NCBI GenBank assembly: GCA_963791905.1
Contig: CAWBTX010000001.1
Location: 1-64,000 of the forward strand
From: Gaiellasilicea sp963791905
GTDB lineage: Bacteria > Actinomycetota > Thermoleophilia > Gaiellales > Gaiellaceae
Reading direction: 5' to 3'
Length of the DNA: 64,000 bases
Each line of letters begins with the position of its first letter. Positions within the stretch are counted from its first letter, which is position 1. Shown here piece after piece: positions 9,918 to 18,604 of this stretch. Position numbers and translations under genes: made by a program. Below the pieces are notes generated by a model. It was not told the DNA's origin, did no database searches, and saw nothing but the letters and a program-made list of their open reading frames with translations.

Positions 9918-10523
9918 GTGCTGAGCCCGTCCGTCGACAACCTCGTCGCCCAGCTCACCCGGCTGCCGGGGATCGGCACGCGGACGGCGCAGCGGCTCGC
10001 CTTCCACCTGCTCTCGACCGGCAAGGAGGAGGCGCTCGCGCTCGCGGGCGCGATTCAGGAGGTGAAGGAACGCGTCAGGTTCTGCCGCGAGTGCGGGAAC
10101 CTCACCGAGGACGAGCTCTGCGCGATCTGCCTCGACACCCGTCGCGACCGCACGGTGGTCTGCGTCGTCGAGCAGCCGGTCGACGTGATCTCGCTCGAGC
10201 GGACGCACGAGTACCGCGGCCTCTACCACGTGCTCGGCGGCTCGCTCTCGCCGCTCGACGGCGTCGAGCCCGAGCACCTGCGGATCGAGGAGCTGCTTCA
10301 GCGGGTGTCGGGCGGGCAGATCGAAGAGGTCGTCCTCGCGACGAACCCGAACATGACCGGCGAGGCGACCGCGGCCTTTCTCGCCGACCGCGTGCGCGGG
10401 CTGCAGCGGAACGGGGAGATCCGCGTGACGCGCCTCGCGAGCGGCCTTCCCGTCGGCGGCGACCTCGAGTACGCGGACGAGGTGACCCTCGGTCGGGCTC
10501 TGGCCGGACGGCGGCCGCTCTAA
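9918..10523 (+). CDS. recR: Recombination mediator protein RecR
   Basis: At 201 residues this is full-length RecR. It has the helix-hairpin-helix (LPGIGTRTAQRLAFHLL), the C4 zinc finger (CRECGNLTEDELCAIC), a TOPRIM domain (VCVVEQPVDVISLER) with the ATNPNMTGEATAAFLA segment, and the C-terminal LASGLPVGGDLEYADEVTL signature. With RecO and RecF it loads RecA onto SSB-coated gapped DNA. The GTG start is supported by the -10-like box 6 nt upstream. recR followed by lysC-asd recalls the arrangement in mycobacteria. Confidence 0.97.
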   Translation: MLSPSVDNLVAQLTRLPGIGTRTAQRLAFHLLSTGKEEALALAGAIQEVKERVRFCRECGNLTEDELCAICLDTRRDRTVVCVVEQPVDVISLERTHEYRGLYHVLGGSLSPLDGVEPEHLRIEELLQRVSGGQIEEVVLATNPNMTGEATAAFLADRVRGLQRNGEIRVTRLASGLPVGGDLEYADEVTLGRALAGRRPL

Positions 10524-10561
10524 AAAGATGCACTTTGCGTGGTTTTTCGGTCTCGAATTGG

Positions 10562-10589
10562 TTGACCGGCAGCCGCGGGATCACATAAG
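10562..10589 (+). promoter_or_regulatory. Promoter-like TTGACC-N16-CATAAG between recR and lysC
   Basis: A near-consensus -35 (TTGACC 10562-10567) and a -10-like CATAAG (10584-10589) with 16-bp spacing. A transcript would begin near 10596 and run straight into the hairpin that follows, so it would make only a very short RNA unless read through. Confidence 0.35.
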
Positions 10590-10597
10590 CTCATGCA

Positions 10598-10639
10598 GCT
10601 GAACCGGTGGGCCTTCGGGTTTGCCGGTTCAGCGTTTTT
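10598..10639 (+). terminator. Intrinsic terminator after recR
   Basis: GCTGAACCGG (10598-10607) pairs perfectly with CCGGTTCAGC (10624-10633), a 10-bp stem with a 16-nt loop, followed by CG-less spacing of one base and five T (10635-10639). It lies 75 nt after the recR stop and upstream of the lysC promoter. Confidence 0.65.
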
Positions 10640-10673
10640 CGTGGCGCTCTCGGGATCGCGCCGGGCGCCTGAC

Positions 10674-10679
10674 TAGACT
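10674..10679 (+). promoter_or_regulatory. -10-like box TAGACT of lysC
   Basis: TAGACT ends exactly 6 nt before GTG 10686, predicting a leaderless lysC-asd transcript that starts downstream of the recR terminator. Confidence 0.45.
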
Positions 10680-10685
10680 CGAAGC

Positions 10686-11942
10686 GTGACGACGACAGAG
10701 TTCGAGGCCGTCCCGACCGTCGACGCCGACGCCGTCAAGCGACAGGGCGGCACGGTCGTGATGAAGTTCGGCGGCACGTCCGTCGGCGACACCGAGAAGC
10801 TGAAGAGCGTCGCGCGCCGGCTCGTCGACGCACGCGAGCAGGGCAACCGCGTGGTCGGCGTCCTTTCCGCCATGGGGCATACGACCGACGAGCTGCTCGA
10901 CCTCGCGCGGCAGATCTCGGACCGGCCCCACCCGCGCGAGCTCGACATGCTCGTCTCCGTCGGCGAGCGGATCTCCTGCGCGCTCGCGGCGATGGCCATC
11001 TTCGACCTCGGGCACGAGGCGATCTCCCTGACGGGCTCGCAGGCGGGGATCGTGACCGACACGGTGCACGGCAAGGCGAAGATCGTGGAGGTGCGCGCGC
11101 GGCGGATCCACGAGGCCCTCGACGACGGGAAGATCGTCCTCGTCGCCGGCTTCCAGGGCGTCTCCACCGCCTACGAGGTGACGACGCTCGGCCGCGGCGG
11201 GACGGACCTGACGGCGGCCGCAGTGGCGGCTGCGCTCGGCGCGGATGCCTGCGAGATCTACACCGACGTCGAGGGCGTCTTCACCGCCGACCCGCGCATC
11301 GTCCCCGGGGCGCGCAAGCTGCACGCGGTCACCTACGACGAGATGCTCGAGATGGCCGCGAGCGGCGCCAAGGTGCTCCAGCTACGCTCGGTCGAGTTCG
11401 CGCGGAATCACGGCGTCAGGCTGCACGTCCGCTCCACGTTCTCGGAGTCGGACGGGACGTGGATCACCCAGGAGGACGAGCGCATGCTGGAGAAGGCGAT
11501 GATCTCGGGTGTCACCCACACGCTCGAGGAAACCTTGTACCGGGTCGACGGCGTCCCCGCGGCGAGGCTCTTCACCGCACTGGCCGAGGCCCAGGTCAAC
11601 GTTGACACGATCGTGCAGACCGATGCCGAGATCGTCTTCTCCGCGCCCGTCGAGGATCGCGAGGACGCCGCCCGCGCGCTCGACTCCCTCGGCGCCAGCT
11701 GGACGGCGAGCGACGAGCTCGGGAAGGTCAGCATCGTCGGCGCCGGCATGAAGTCCCATCCGGGCATCGCCGCAAGGACCTTCTCCACCCTCGCCGAACT
11801 CGGGATCGAGCCGCAAGTCGTGACCACCTCGCCGATCAAGATCGCGTGCCACGTGAGCCGGAGCGACGTCGAGCGCGCCGTCGCGGCTCTGCATGAGGCG
11901 TTCGAGCTCGACCGTCCCGAGGCGATCCGTGCCGATGCCTAA
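10686..11942 (+). CDS. lysC: Aspartate kinase
   Basis: A 418-residue aspartokinase that phosphorylates aspartate, the first step to lysine, threonine, methionine and diaminopimelate. It has the kinase motif MKFGGTSVGD after an extra N-terminal tail of about 25 residues, the TTLGRGGTDLTA segment, and two C-terminal ACT domains (from about residue 275) that normally bind feedback inhibitors; TLEETLYRVDGVPAARLF and KVSIVGAGMKSHPGIAARTF begin them. The tail looks dispensable, but GTG 10686 is favoured by the promoter box. The gene overlaps asd by 8 nt, so the two are translationally coupled. Confidence 0.96.
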   Translation: MTTTEFEAVPTVDADAVKRQGGTVVMKFGGTSVGDTEKLKSVARRLVDAREQGNRVVGVLSAMGHTTDELLDLARQISDRPHPRELDMLVSVGERISCALAAMAIFDLGHEAISLTGSQAGIVTDTVHGKAKIVEVRARRIHEALDDGKIVLVAGFQGVSTAYEVTTLGRGGTDLTAAAVAAALGADACEIYTDVEGVFTADPRIVPGARKLHAVTYDEMLEMAASGAKVLQLRSVEFARNHGVRLHVRSTFSESDGTWITQEDERMLEKAMISGVTHTLEETLYRVDGVPAARLFTALAEAQVNVDTIVQTDAEIVFSAPVEDREDAARALDSLGASWTASDELGKVSIVGAGMKSHPGIAARTFSTLAELGIEPQVVTTSPIKIACHVSRSDVERAVAALHEAFELDRPEAIRADA

Positions 11943-12873
11943 CGAGGCGCGCATCGGCGTCGTCGGCGCCACCGGCGCCGTCGGGACGATCACGCTCGAG
12001 CTCCTGCGCGAGCGCGGCTATCGGAACGTGCGGCTCTTCGCCTCTGCGAGGTCGGCCGGGAAAGAGCTCGGCGGGCGGACGATCGAAGAGGCGACGCCCG
12101 ACGTGCTCGCGGCGGGCGATCTCGACCTCTGCCTCTTCTCCGTCGGAACGTCAGCGAGCCGCGAGCTCGTCCCCCACGCCGTGCGCGGCGGCGCGCTGTG
12201 CGTCGACAAGTCCGCCGCCTTCCGGCTCGAGCCAGGTATCCCGCTCGTCGTCCCCGAGGTGAACGGCGCCCGCGCCACCGAGCACGACGGCATCGTCGCG
12301 AACCCGAACTGCTGCGCGATCCCGCTCACGATCGCGCTGAAGCCGCTCCAGGACGCCGCCGGGCTGCGACGGGTGCGCGTCTCGACCTACCAGTCGGTCT
12401 CGGGCGCCGGGGCGCAGGCGATGGAGCGGCTCCGCGGAGAATCGGCGGAGGAGCACGACCTCCGCATGGACTGGAGTTTCGACGGAGTGGAGTTCGAGGA
12501 GGAGCAGAAGCTCAGAGACGAGACGCGCAAGATCCTCGAGCTTCCCGAGCTGCCGATCAGCGCAACGTGTGTCCGCGTGCCCATTCTGGTCGGCCACGCC
12601 GAGGCGGTCTGGGTCGAGACCGAGCAGCCGCTCACGCCCGAGGCCGCCACCGACCTGCTCCGCCGTGCTCCAGGCGTGCGCCTCGAGCAGTTCCCGACTC
12701 CGGGCGGCGCGGCGGGCGGCGACGACGTCCTCGTCGGGCGCATCCGGCGCGATCCGACGGCCGAGAACGGGCTTGCGCTCTTCGTCGTCGGCGACAACCT
12801 GCGCAAGGGCGCGGCGCTCAACGCGATCCAGATCGCCGAGCTCCTTCTGGCCGAGCAGCGCGTCGCGGCTTGA
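11935..12873 (+). CDS. asd: Aspartate-semialdehyde dehydrogenase
   Basis: It makes aspartate semialdehyde from aspartyl phosphate with NADPH, the step after aspartokinase. About 312 residues: the N-terminal NADP-binding VVGATGAVGTITLELL, the active-site cysteine in ANPNCCAIPL, SVSGAGAQAM, and the C-terminal GDNLRKGAALNAIQIAEL. ATG 11935 is inside the end of lysC (ATG to TAA overlap of 8 nt); a further in-frame ATG lies 42 nt upstream but would add a non-family Arg/Ser-rich tail. The stop overlaps the start of the phosphoesterase gene. Confidence 0.96.
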   Translation: MPNEARIGVVGATGAVGTITLELLRERGYRNVRLFASARSAGKELGGRTIEEATPDVLAAGDLDLCLFSVGTSASRELVPHAVRGGALCVDKSAAFRLEPGIPLVVPEVNGARATEHDGIVANPNCCAIPLTIALKPLQDAAGLRRVRVSTYQSVSGAGAQAMERLRGESAEEHDLRMDWSFDGVEFEEEQKLRDETRKILELPELPISATCVRVPILVGHAEAVWVETEQPLTPEAATDLLRRAPGVRLEQFPTPGGAAGGDDVLVGRIRRDPTAENGLALFVVGDNLRKGAALNAIQIAELLLAEQRVAA

Positions 12874-13676
12874 TCGCCGCCGCAACGGTCTTCTCCGCGC
12901 TCTCGCTCCTGGCGCCTGCGCCGCCGACGCTGATCGCGGCCGGCGACATCGCTTCCTGCGACTCGCGACACGACGAGGCGACGGCGGCGCTCGTCGCACG
13001 CATGCCGGGAACCGTCGCGGTGCTCGGCGACGCGATCTACGAGCGCGGCACCGCAGACGAGTTTCGCCGCTGCTACTCCTGGCGGCGCTTCCGCGCCCGC
13101 ACGCGGGCGGCGCTCGGAAACCACGAGTACGGCACCGGCAACGCGAACGCCGCCATCGCCTACTTCAGGCTGCCCAGGGTCGGCTACTACTCCTACCGGC
13201 TCGGCACGTGGCACATCGTCGTGCTCAACTCGAACTGCCGGCCGGCCGGGGGCTGTGGCGAAGGCTCGCCGCAACAGCGCTGGCTCGAGGGTGAGCTCGC
13301 CCGCGTCGGCGCGAGGTGCACCCTTGCCTACATGCACCACCCGCGCTTCAGCTCCGGCCTGCACGGGCCTGACCGCACGATGGCGCCGCTCTGGCGGACG
13401 CTGTCGCGGGGCGGCGCCGACGTCGTGCTCGCCGGGCACGACCACCACTACGAACGCTTCGCGCCATTCGGAGGGATCCGCTCGTTCGTGGTGGGTACGG
13501 GCGGACGCAGCCTCTATCCCGTGCTCCCCCGTTTCACAGGGCCGCGCAGCATGGCCGTGAACTGGCGGGCCTACGGCGTCCTGAGACTGACGCTGGGAGA
13601 CGGGCGCTACGACTGGCGCTTCGTCCCGGTCCCGGGCTCGAGCTTCCGCGACGCCGGCTCGGCGCGCTGCCGCTAG
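12870..13676 (+). CDS. Secreted calcineurin-like metallophosphoesterase
   Basis: 268 residues, starting at TTG 12870 that overlaps the asd stop (TTGA). The N-terminus is a short hydrophobic signal-like segment (AAATVFSALSLLAPAPP). The metal-binding blocks of the family follow in order: AAGDIASC, LGDAIYERG, ALGNHEYG, MHHPRFSSG and GHDHHYERFA. Such enzymes hydrolyse phosphate esters with two metal ions; the signal suggests action outside the membrane. Its substrate and any link with aspartate metabolism are unknown; cotranscription with lysC-asd is likely from the overlap. It ends in a CTAG shared with the small convergent gene. Confidence 0.85.
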   Translation: MIAAATVFSALSLLAPAPPTLIAAGDIASCDSRHDEATAALVARMPGTVAVLGDAIYERGTADEFRRCYSWRRFRARTRAALGNHEYGTGNANAAIAYFRLPRVGYYSYRLGTWHIVVLNSNCRPAGGCGEGSPQQRWLEGELARVGARCTLAYMHHPRFSSGLHGPDRTMAPLWRTLSRGGADVVLAGHDHHYERFAPFGGIRSFVVGTGGRSLYPVLPRFTGPRSMAVNWRAYGVLRLTLGDGRYDWRFVPVPGSSFRDAGSARCR

Positions 13677-13847
13677 GAGCGGCCGAGCAGCCCAAACGTC
13701 AGTCGACGCAGCCGGGCTTGTCGACGCATGCTCGATCTCCGCAAGCTCGCGCTCGCGGCCTTCGACGGCGCCGGAGAAGCTCCTCCATCTCCGGCCGCTG
13801 CGCGCCCATTCGGCGAGCAGCGCCGGGTCAATCTTCTTCTTCGCCAT
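13673..13847 (-). CDS. Small basic hypothetical protein (frame-disrupted)
   Basis: ATG 13847 follows a strong Shine-Dalgarno (GGGGAGGA). The start reads MAKKKIDPALLAEWAR; a frame change near 13795 gives RPEMEELLRRRRR and another leads to RRQARLRRLTFGLLGR and a TAG stop at 13675-13673. That stop shares CTAG with the phosphoesterase stop. About 57 helical, Arg-rich residues. Function unknown; without the assumed frame repairs the reading frame runs on antisense, so the end is inferred. Confidence 0.45.
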
Positions 13848-14008
13848 CGTCCTCCCCGAGCCAGGTCGCGGATCTCGATCACGTTAGCGTCGATTCGCAT
13901 GACCATCTCGATCAGCCTGAGTCATCTCCGCCCATAGATGACCGGCTGCTCGCGCCGCCGAACATCGCGGAGATGATCGATGCCGCGAGTCGGCGACAAG
14001 GTGGCCCG

Positions 14009-14627
14009 TTACGGCCCCTGCGGGACCGGCGCGGGCGCGAACGCCTCTTTCACCACGCGCAGCACCTTCGCGCGCTTGCCCTCGACGACCGGCTGCAGGC
14101 CGCCGAGCTCGAGGCGCGCGAGCTCGACGCGGCCCTCGCTGACGGACCGACTCGAAGCCGAAGTCGGCGAGGAAGTCGCGCGGGAAGACGGTGCGGTGGA
14201 CGATGAAGCGCTCGTACGCCGACTCGCCCTCCGGGTAGCGGTAGGCGAAGGCCTCGAGAGCGCCGGCGCCCTTGTCGCGGGCCTCCCCGATGGCGGCGAG
14301 GAAGAGCGACTGCTCGACCCAGGGCGACGCCCGCGAGACGAGGTAGACACAGGTCACGAGCACCGCGTCCTCCGACGGCGGCCCCGCCGGGAGCTCGGAG
14401 GCGCGGGGGAAGAGCGTCGCCGGCCCATACTGGATCGAGCCGAGCAGCCGCCCGTCGTCGTCCTGGTAGAGCGCGCCCCAGGCTCCCCACTCGTCCTCGA
14501 TCCGTTCGATCCAGCGTGGCTTCACGGCGGGCCGGCCGTGCCGCGACTGCCAGAACAGGCATTCGTGACAGACGCCCGGGGCGTGCTCGAGCGTCGCGCC
14601 GGTGAGGCCCTGGACGCGCGTTGCCAT
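14009..14627 (-). CDS. GNAT-like N-acetyltransferase (one frame break)
   Basis: About 206 residues. It starts MATRVQGLTGATLEHAPGVC with a CHECLFWQ motif, continues through a beta-rich core with VLVTCVYLVSRASPWVEQSL and an acetyl-CoA-loop-like region, and after a frame change near 14150 ends ELGGLQPVVEGKRAKVLRVV. The pattern resembles actinobacterial GCN5-related acetyltransferases; the substrate is unknown. Its ATG overlaps the stop of the Asp23-like gene (TAATG), making it the last gene of the sdhA operon. Confidence 0.6.
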
Positions 14628-14935
14628 TAGATGGGAGCGGCGAACTCGTCCACGACGACGTCGACCGAGTCCGGCCGAACGTCCGCCATGCGCACGAGAT
14701 AGTCGGCGACCCGGGACTGGACCGCCGCCCCGACCGCGGGCGCGCTCGCGTCCCAGTCGAGGACCAGCCGCAACTCAACTGCGACGCGTCCTTCCTCGCG
14801 CGTCACCTTCACCCCCTCGCGGCGGTGCAGCGCGCTGCCGACGAGACCGCGCACGCCGGACACCTCGCGCGCCGCGTCCGCGGCGTAGCTCGCGAGGATG
14901 TCGGGCGAGATGAGCGACTGGCCTTCCATGACCAT
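14627..14935 (-). CDS. Asp23/Gls24-like protein
   Basis: A 102-residue protein that starts MVMEGQSLISPDILASYAAD, with GVRGLVGSAL and a VELRLVLDWDASAPAVGAAV strand region, which is the Asp23/Gls24 (alkaline shock) fold pattern. Members are small cytosolic or membrane-tethered proteins linked to envelope stress. Both ends overlap neighbours by a few bases (TGATG in front, TAATG behind). ATG 14929 is an alternative start. Confidence 0.65.
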   Translation of the reverse strand: MVMEGQSLISPDILASYAADAAREVSGVRGLVGSALHRREGVKVTREEGRVAVELRLVLDWDASAPAVGAAVQSRVADYLVRMADVRPDSVDVVVDEFAAPI

Positions 14936-15662
14936 CAGTGTAGAAGCGGCCTCAGGACGAGCTCGGTCACCTCCGGGCGCGCGAAGAAGCGGAAGGGCAC
15001 GAACGTCGTGCCGAGCCCGGGCGAGACGTGAAGCGCGGTCGCGCCGGCGCGGTAGACGCCCTGTGACTCGCGCGCCCGCGGGTGCGCGAAGAGGTAGCGG
15101 CCGCCGGGGTACGGGAGCACGATCTGGCCGCCGTGCATGTGCCCGGCCAGGATGAGCTCGAAGGGCTTCGGAGCGCGCGCTCGGATGAGCTCCGGAAAGT
15201 GCGTGAGGACGATCCGCAGGTCCGCCGTCGGATCGACGAGACCGGCGATGACGCTCGACGCGCGCCGACGCGAGCGCGGGTGGAGCCCGACGACCTGCAC
15301 CCGGCGACCCCTCAGCTCGACCACTCGCGCCTCGTCGAAGAGGAGCTCGGTCTGGCCGAGGTCGCCGAGCTCGACCGGCCGGGAGAAAGGGTCGCGCGAG
15401 TCCGCGAGGTCGTGGTTCCCGAGCACGGCGAACGCCGGGCCGAGGCGATCGAGGAGCCGGCGCAGCTGTGGCTCTCCGCGCGGCCGGGAGAGGAGGTCGC
15501 CGGTGATGCAGACGAGGTCGGGCCGGCGCTCGACGACCCAGTCGACCGCGCGCGAGCCGCCACGGCGCCTCGCGACGGCATGCCCAGGTGGAAATCGGAG
15601 AGGTGGGCGACCCGGAGGCCATCGAGGTCCGGTGAGAGACCCTCGAGCGGCAGGTCGAGCAC
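14935..15662 (-). CDS. Membrane-anchored metallophosphoesterase, YkuE-like (one frame break)
   Basis: Motifs of the calcineurin-like fold are spread over two frames: LRVAHLSDFHLG, then after a break near 15560 the GDLL region, LGNHDLADS, THFPELI and GHMHGGQ. YkuE-like enzymes hydrolyse lipid-linked phosphate or pyrophosphate compounds at the membrane. GTG 15662 is the first in-frame start, but codons up to about 15750 encode GPLLLGGLAAAGGLAYGWL, a plausible membrane anchor without its own start codon, so the true start may be upstream with another base error. The stop overlaps the Asp23-like start (TGATG). Confidence 0.75.
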
Positions 15663-15744
15663 CCGCGTCCTCAGCCAGCCTGCCTCGAGCCAGCCGTAGG
15701 CCAGGCCGCCTGCGGCGGCGAGGCCTCCGAGGAGGAGCGGGCCC

Positions 15745-16629
15745 CTAAACGGAGAGCTTCTCGACGACGGGTTGGACGGAGACGACGTGGCGCTTGAACT
15801 TCAGCTCGGACTCCTCGAACCCGGCGGCGACGCCGATCAGCTGCGAGAGGTGCAGGATCGGCATCTGGAAGTCCTTGCCGGTCGTGGCCTTCAGCTTCGA
15901 CTGCCATGCGTCGAGCGAGAGGTGACAGAGCGGGCACGGCGTCACGATCGCGTCGGCGCCGGCCTCCTTCGCCTGTTCGATCGGCTGGATCAGCTCGCCG
16001 AGCGCCGTGTCCTCGCGGGCCTGGATGATCGGGAAGCCGCAGCACTTGATCTTCGCCGGATAGTCGATCGCCTCGCCCCCGCACGCCTCGATGATCCGCT
16101 CCAGCGAGGAGGGCCGGTCGGGATCCTCGAAGCCGAGCAGCTTGGACGGACGCAGGATCTGGCAGCCGTAGAACGGCGCCACCTTCAACCCCTTGAGCCC
16201 CTTGTGCGCCACCGTCTTCAGGAGCTCGTAGCCGTCTCCCTCCGCGACCAGCCAGAGGAAGTGGCGGACGTCGACGGTGCCGTTGTACTCGGGCACGCCG
16301 ACCGAGGCGAGGTTCGCGTTGACCCGTTCCCGCAGCGCGTCGTCGCCCTGCAGCTCGAAGTTGGCCTGACGCAGGTTCAGCGTGCAGACGTTGCAGACCG
16401 TCATCAGCGTGTCGCTGCCGGTCGCCTCGGCGTACGCGAGGATGCGTGCGTTCAGGTGGAGGTAGTAGTCGGGCTCGGCCTCGTGGATGTCGCCGGCCCC
16501 GCAGCACGTGACCGCCTCGAGCTCGATGAGGTCGAGCCCGACCTTCGGCGAGAGCGCCTGCGTCGAGATGTCCAGCTCCTTCGCGGACAGCGAAGCGAGA
16601 CAGCCCTTGTAGTAGGCGACCGTCTTCAC
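15745..16629 (-). CDS. CCG-domain (HdrB/SdhE-like) subunit of succinate dehydrogenase
   Basis: 294 residues with two cysteine-rich CCG domains: CCGAGDIHEAEPD and CNVC in the first, CCGFPIIQA and CPLCH in the second. This is the heterodisulfide reductase subunit B fold. In CCG-type (often called class E) succinate dehydrogenases it replaces the usual haem-binding membrane anchors and passes electrons toward quinone. GTG 16629 overlaps the sdhB stop by 4 nt (GTGA), so it is the next gene of the operon. Confidence 0.85.
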   Translation of the reverse strand: MKTVAYYKGCLASLSAKELDISTQALSPKVGLDLIELEAVTCCGAGDIHEAEPDYYLHLNARILAYAEATGSDTLMTVCNVCTLNLRQANFELQGDDALRERVNANLASVGVPEYNGTVDVRHFLWLVAEGDGYELLKTVAHKGLKGLKVAPFYGCQILRPSKLLGFEDPDRPSSLERIIEACGGEAIDYPAKIKCCGFPIIQAREDTALGELIQPIEQAKEAGADAIVTPCPLCHLSLDAWQSKLKATTGKDFQMPILHLSQLIGVAAGFEESELKFKRHVVSVQPVVEKLSV

Positions 16630-17738
16630 GCCGGCCCGCCCGTCTCCGGCTGCTCGCTCGTCGCCTCGCCGTCGGCCTCCGGCTCGTGGTCGAGGCCGTG
16701 CTCGAGGCGAGCGAGCGCACGCTCGCCCTGGACGATCCCGAGCGCGCCGTCGCGGCCCTGCTGCTTGACAAGGTCGTAGAGGGCGCGCGACTCCTTCACG
16801 CCCTCGGCGACGTGCGGCGGTATCGGCGACGGCACCTTGCCGTGCTTCAGGAGGTTCATCGCGAACTTCATCTGGGCGATCGCGGTCACAACGCCCTGTG
16901 TCTTCGGCACCAGCTCCGTCTCGCGCAACCAGCCCGTCGTCTTCGCGGAGGTGACGAACCACTTGGCGTGCTTCGCGCCCATGTCCTCGTCGATCCCCTC
17001 CTTGATCGCCTCTGCGCCGAGCTTGGCGATCGCGTCACGCGGGTCGACGCCCTTGGGGCAGCGCTCGGTGCAGAAGTAGCAGCGCGTGCAGTCCCAGATC
17101 CCGTGCTCGGAGCTGTACTCGTCGAGCCGCTCCGCCGTGTGGGCATCGCGCGGGTCGCCGACGAAGCGCATGCCCTTCGCGAGCGCCTGCGGGCCGAGAA
17201 AGTCCGGGTCGGACTCCATTGAATTGCACTCGGAGACGCAGCAGCCGCAGTTGATGCAGAGCGACTCCTTGTGGATGACGTTCATACGCTCCTGCGAGAT
17301 GATGTACTCCTTGCCGTCCGCCGGCTGGTCGTAGCCCGGCTGGAGATACGGCTTCATCGCCTTGAACTTCGCCCAGAAGGGCTCCATGTCGACGACCAGG
17401 TCCTTGACGATCGGCAGGTTGCCCATCGCGGAGACGACAGGGACGTGCCCGGACTGTGCGATGTCGTACATGCGCGTCTTGCAGGCGAGCACCGCGGCGC
17501 CGTCCATGCGCATGCCGCACGAGCCGCAGATCATCATCCGGCAGCTCTTGCGATACGCGAGCGAGCCGTCGACCTTGTCCTTGATCAGATCGAGGACATC
17601 GAGGAGCGTCACCCACTCCGGCGCCTCGACCTCGTACTCCTTGAGCGCGCGCTGACCTGTCGCGGAGTCGAAGCGCCAGATCTTGAGCGCGACGTCGATC
17701 GTCTTCGTCGGTGGGTGCGCGGTCGCGTCGACTGCCAC
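16626..17738 (-). CDS. sdhB: Succinate dehydrogenase/fumarate reductase iron-sulfur subunit
   Basis: 370 residues, longer than a standard SdhB (about 240-260). The N-terminal ferredoxin domain has the [2Fe-2S] ligands in CRMMICGSCGMRM...LACKT; two further clusters are bound by CINCGCCVSECN and CTRCYFCTERCPKG. The C-terminal extra 100 residues (ending TSEQPETGGPA) have no motif I know. It carries electrons from FAD in SdhA to the CCG subunit. GTG 17738 shares one base with the lipoprotein TAG. Confidence 0.93.
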   Translation of the reverse strand: MAVDATAHPPTKTIDVALKIWRFDSATGQRALKEYEVEAPEWVTLLDVLDLIKDKVDGSLAYRKSCRMMICGSCGMRMDGAAVLACKTRMYDIAQSGHVPVVSAMGNLPIVKDLVVDMEPFWAKFKAMKPYLQPGYDQPADGKEYIISQERMNVIHKESLCINCGCCVSECNSMESDPDFLGPQALAKGMRFVGDPRDAHTAERLDEYSSEHGIWDCTRCYFCTERCPKGVDPRDAIAKLGAEAIKEGIDEDMGAKHAKWFVTSAKTTGWLRETELVPKTQGVVTAIAQMKFAMNLLKHGKVPSPIPPHVAEGVKESRALYDLVKQQGRDGALGIVQGERALARLEHGLDHEPEADGEATSEQPETGGPA

Positions 17739-18604
17739 TACTCGTCCTCCTCCGGGGTCACGGTGCTCACTCTGGGCGCCTCGTGCAGGTCCTCGAGCTC
17801 GCCGCTGTCGACCTGTTCCTCTGTTCCTTCCGCCGTCAAGAGATTGTCGATCGACTCGACCTGATCCTCGGGCGGAGCCTGGACGTCTACCTCGACGCCG
17901 AAGTCGTAGAAGTCGAGGGTCACCTCGTCCTCCGGGTCGAAGATCGTCAGCCGCCGCGCGAACCCTTCGTCGTCGATCCAGACCTGCATCGGGATTGTCT
18001 TGCGGGACTCGCGCTCGAGCTCCTCGAGCAGCGCCTCACGATGCGCGGCTGGGGCCTCGTCCACGACCCGGCGCATGTCGACGCTGAGCCGATATCCCTC
18101 CGTTCCGACGCCACGCACGTCCTTCCTGCCAAGGCTCTCCACGCTGCCGCTGACCTCCTCGAGCGCATTCAGCAGCCTGGACGGATCGACGAACGGGAAC
18201 GGGAAGATCAGCTCGTAGAGGGACGGCTCCTGGTCGTCCCACGGGAACGACTGCCAGCGCCTCGGCTTGCGCTTCAGCTCGGGGATGACCTTGTTCGGAT
18301 CGATTCCGAACATCGACGTCTCCATGTACGCGGTGGTGCCGACAAACATCATCTGACCGCTCTGCTCCGGGCTGTCGTCCGCCGGTCCGTACCGCACCGT
18401 CATTCGGGCTAGACGGCGGTTGTAGTCGACCTCGCCCTCGGCCGTTTCGCGACCCTGTCCGTCCTGGCCGGCGATCGAGACGCGGCTGCTCCCGACCGAG
18501 GCGGTCTTCTCGACAGCCGCCGACACATCCTCCGATGCGACCGGATCGGCCGCACCGCAACCGGCCAACGCGACCGAAACCGCCACGAGCAGCATCCAGC
18601 GCAT
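17738..18604 (-). CDS. Lipoprotein, LppX/LprG-like fold possible, inserted in the sdh operon
   Basis: 288 residues with a lipoprotein signal (MRWMLLVAVSVALAGC, lipobox LAGC) and a mature domain carrying GSSRVSIAGQ, SGQMMFVGTTAYMETSM and PMQVWIDDEGFARRLTIFD. That layout, a strand-rich half followed by a conserved linker and a second sheet, resembles actinobacterial LppX/LprA/F/G lipoproteins, which carry lipids, but I cannot prove it. The gene lies between sdhA and sdhB with one-base to four-base overlaps on both sides, so it is cotranscribed. Its acidic C-terminus ends TPEEDE. Confidence 0.75.
   Translation of the reverse strand: MRWMLLVAVSVALAGCGAADPVASEDVSAAVEKTASVGSSRVSIAGQDGQGRETAEGEVDYNRRLARMTVRYGPADDSPEQSGQMMFVGTTAYMETSMFGIDPNKVIPELKRKPRRWQSFPWDDQEPSLYELIFPFPFVDPSRLLNALEEVSGSVESLGRKDVRGVGTEGYRLSVDMRRVVDEAPAAHREALLEELERESRKTIPMQVWIDDEGFARRLTIFDPEDEVTLDFYDFGVEVDVQAPPEDQVESIDNLLTAEGTEEQVDSGELEDLHEAPRVSTVTPEEDE

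Noticed and set aside
10593..10676. 27-codon leader peptide in front of lysC
   Set aside because: It begins before the likely start of any transcript, spans the recR terminator and lacks runs of Lys, Thr or Met codons expected for attenuation.
14627..15622. 331-codon minus-strand frame across the Asp23-like and phosphoesterase genes
   Set aside because: It joins the real Asp23-like gene to a non-coding frame of the phosphoesterase gene; the phosphoesterase motifs lie in other frames.
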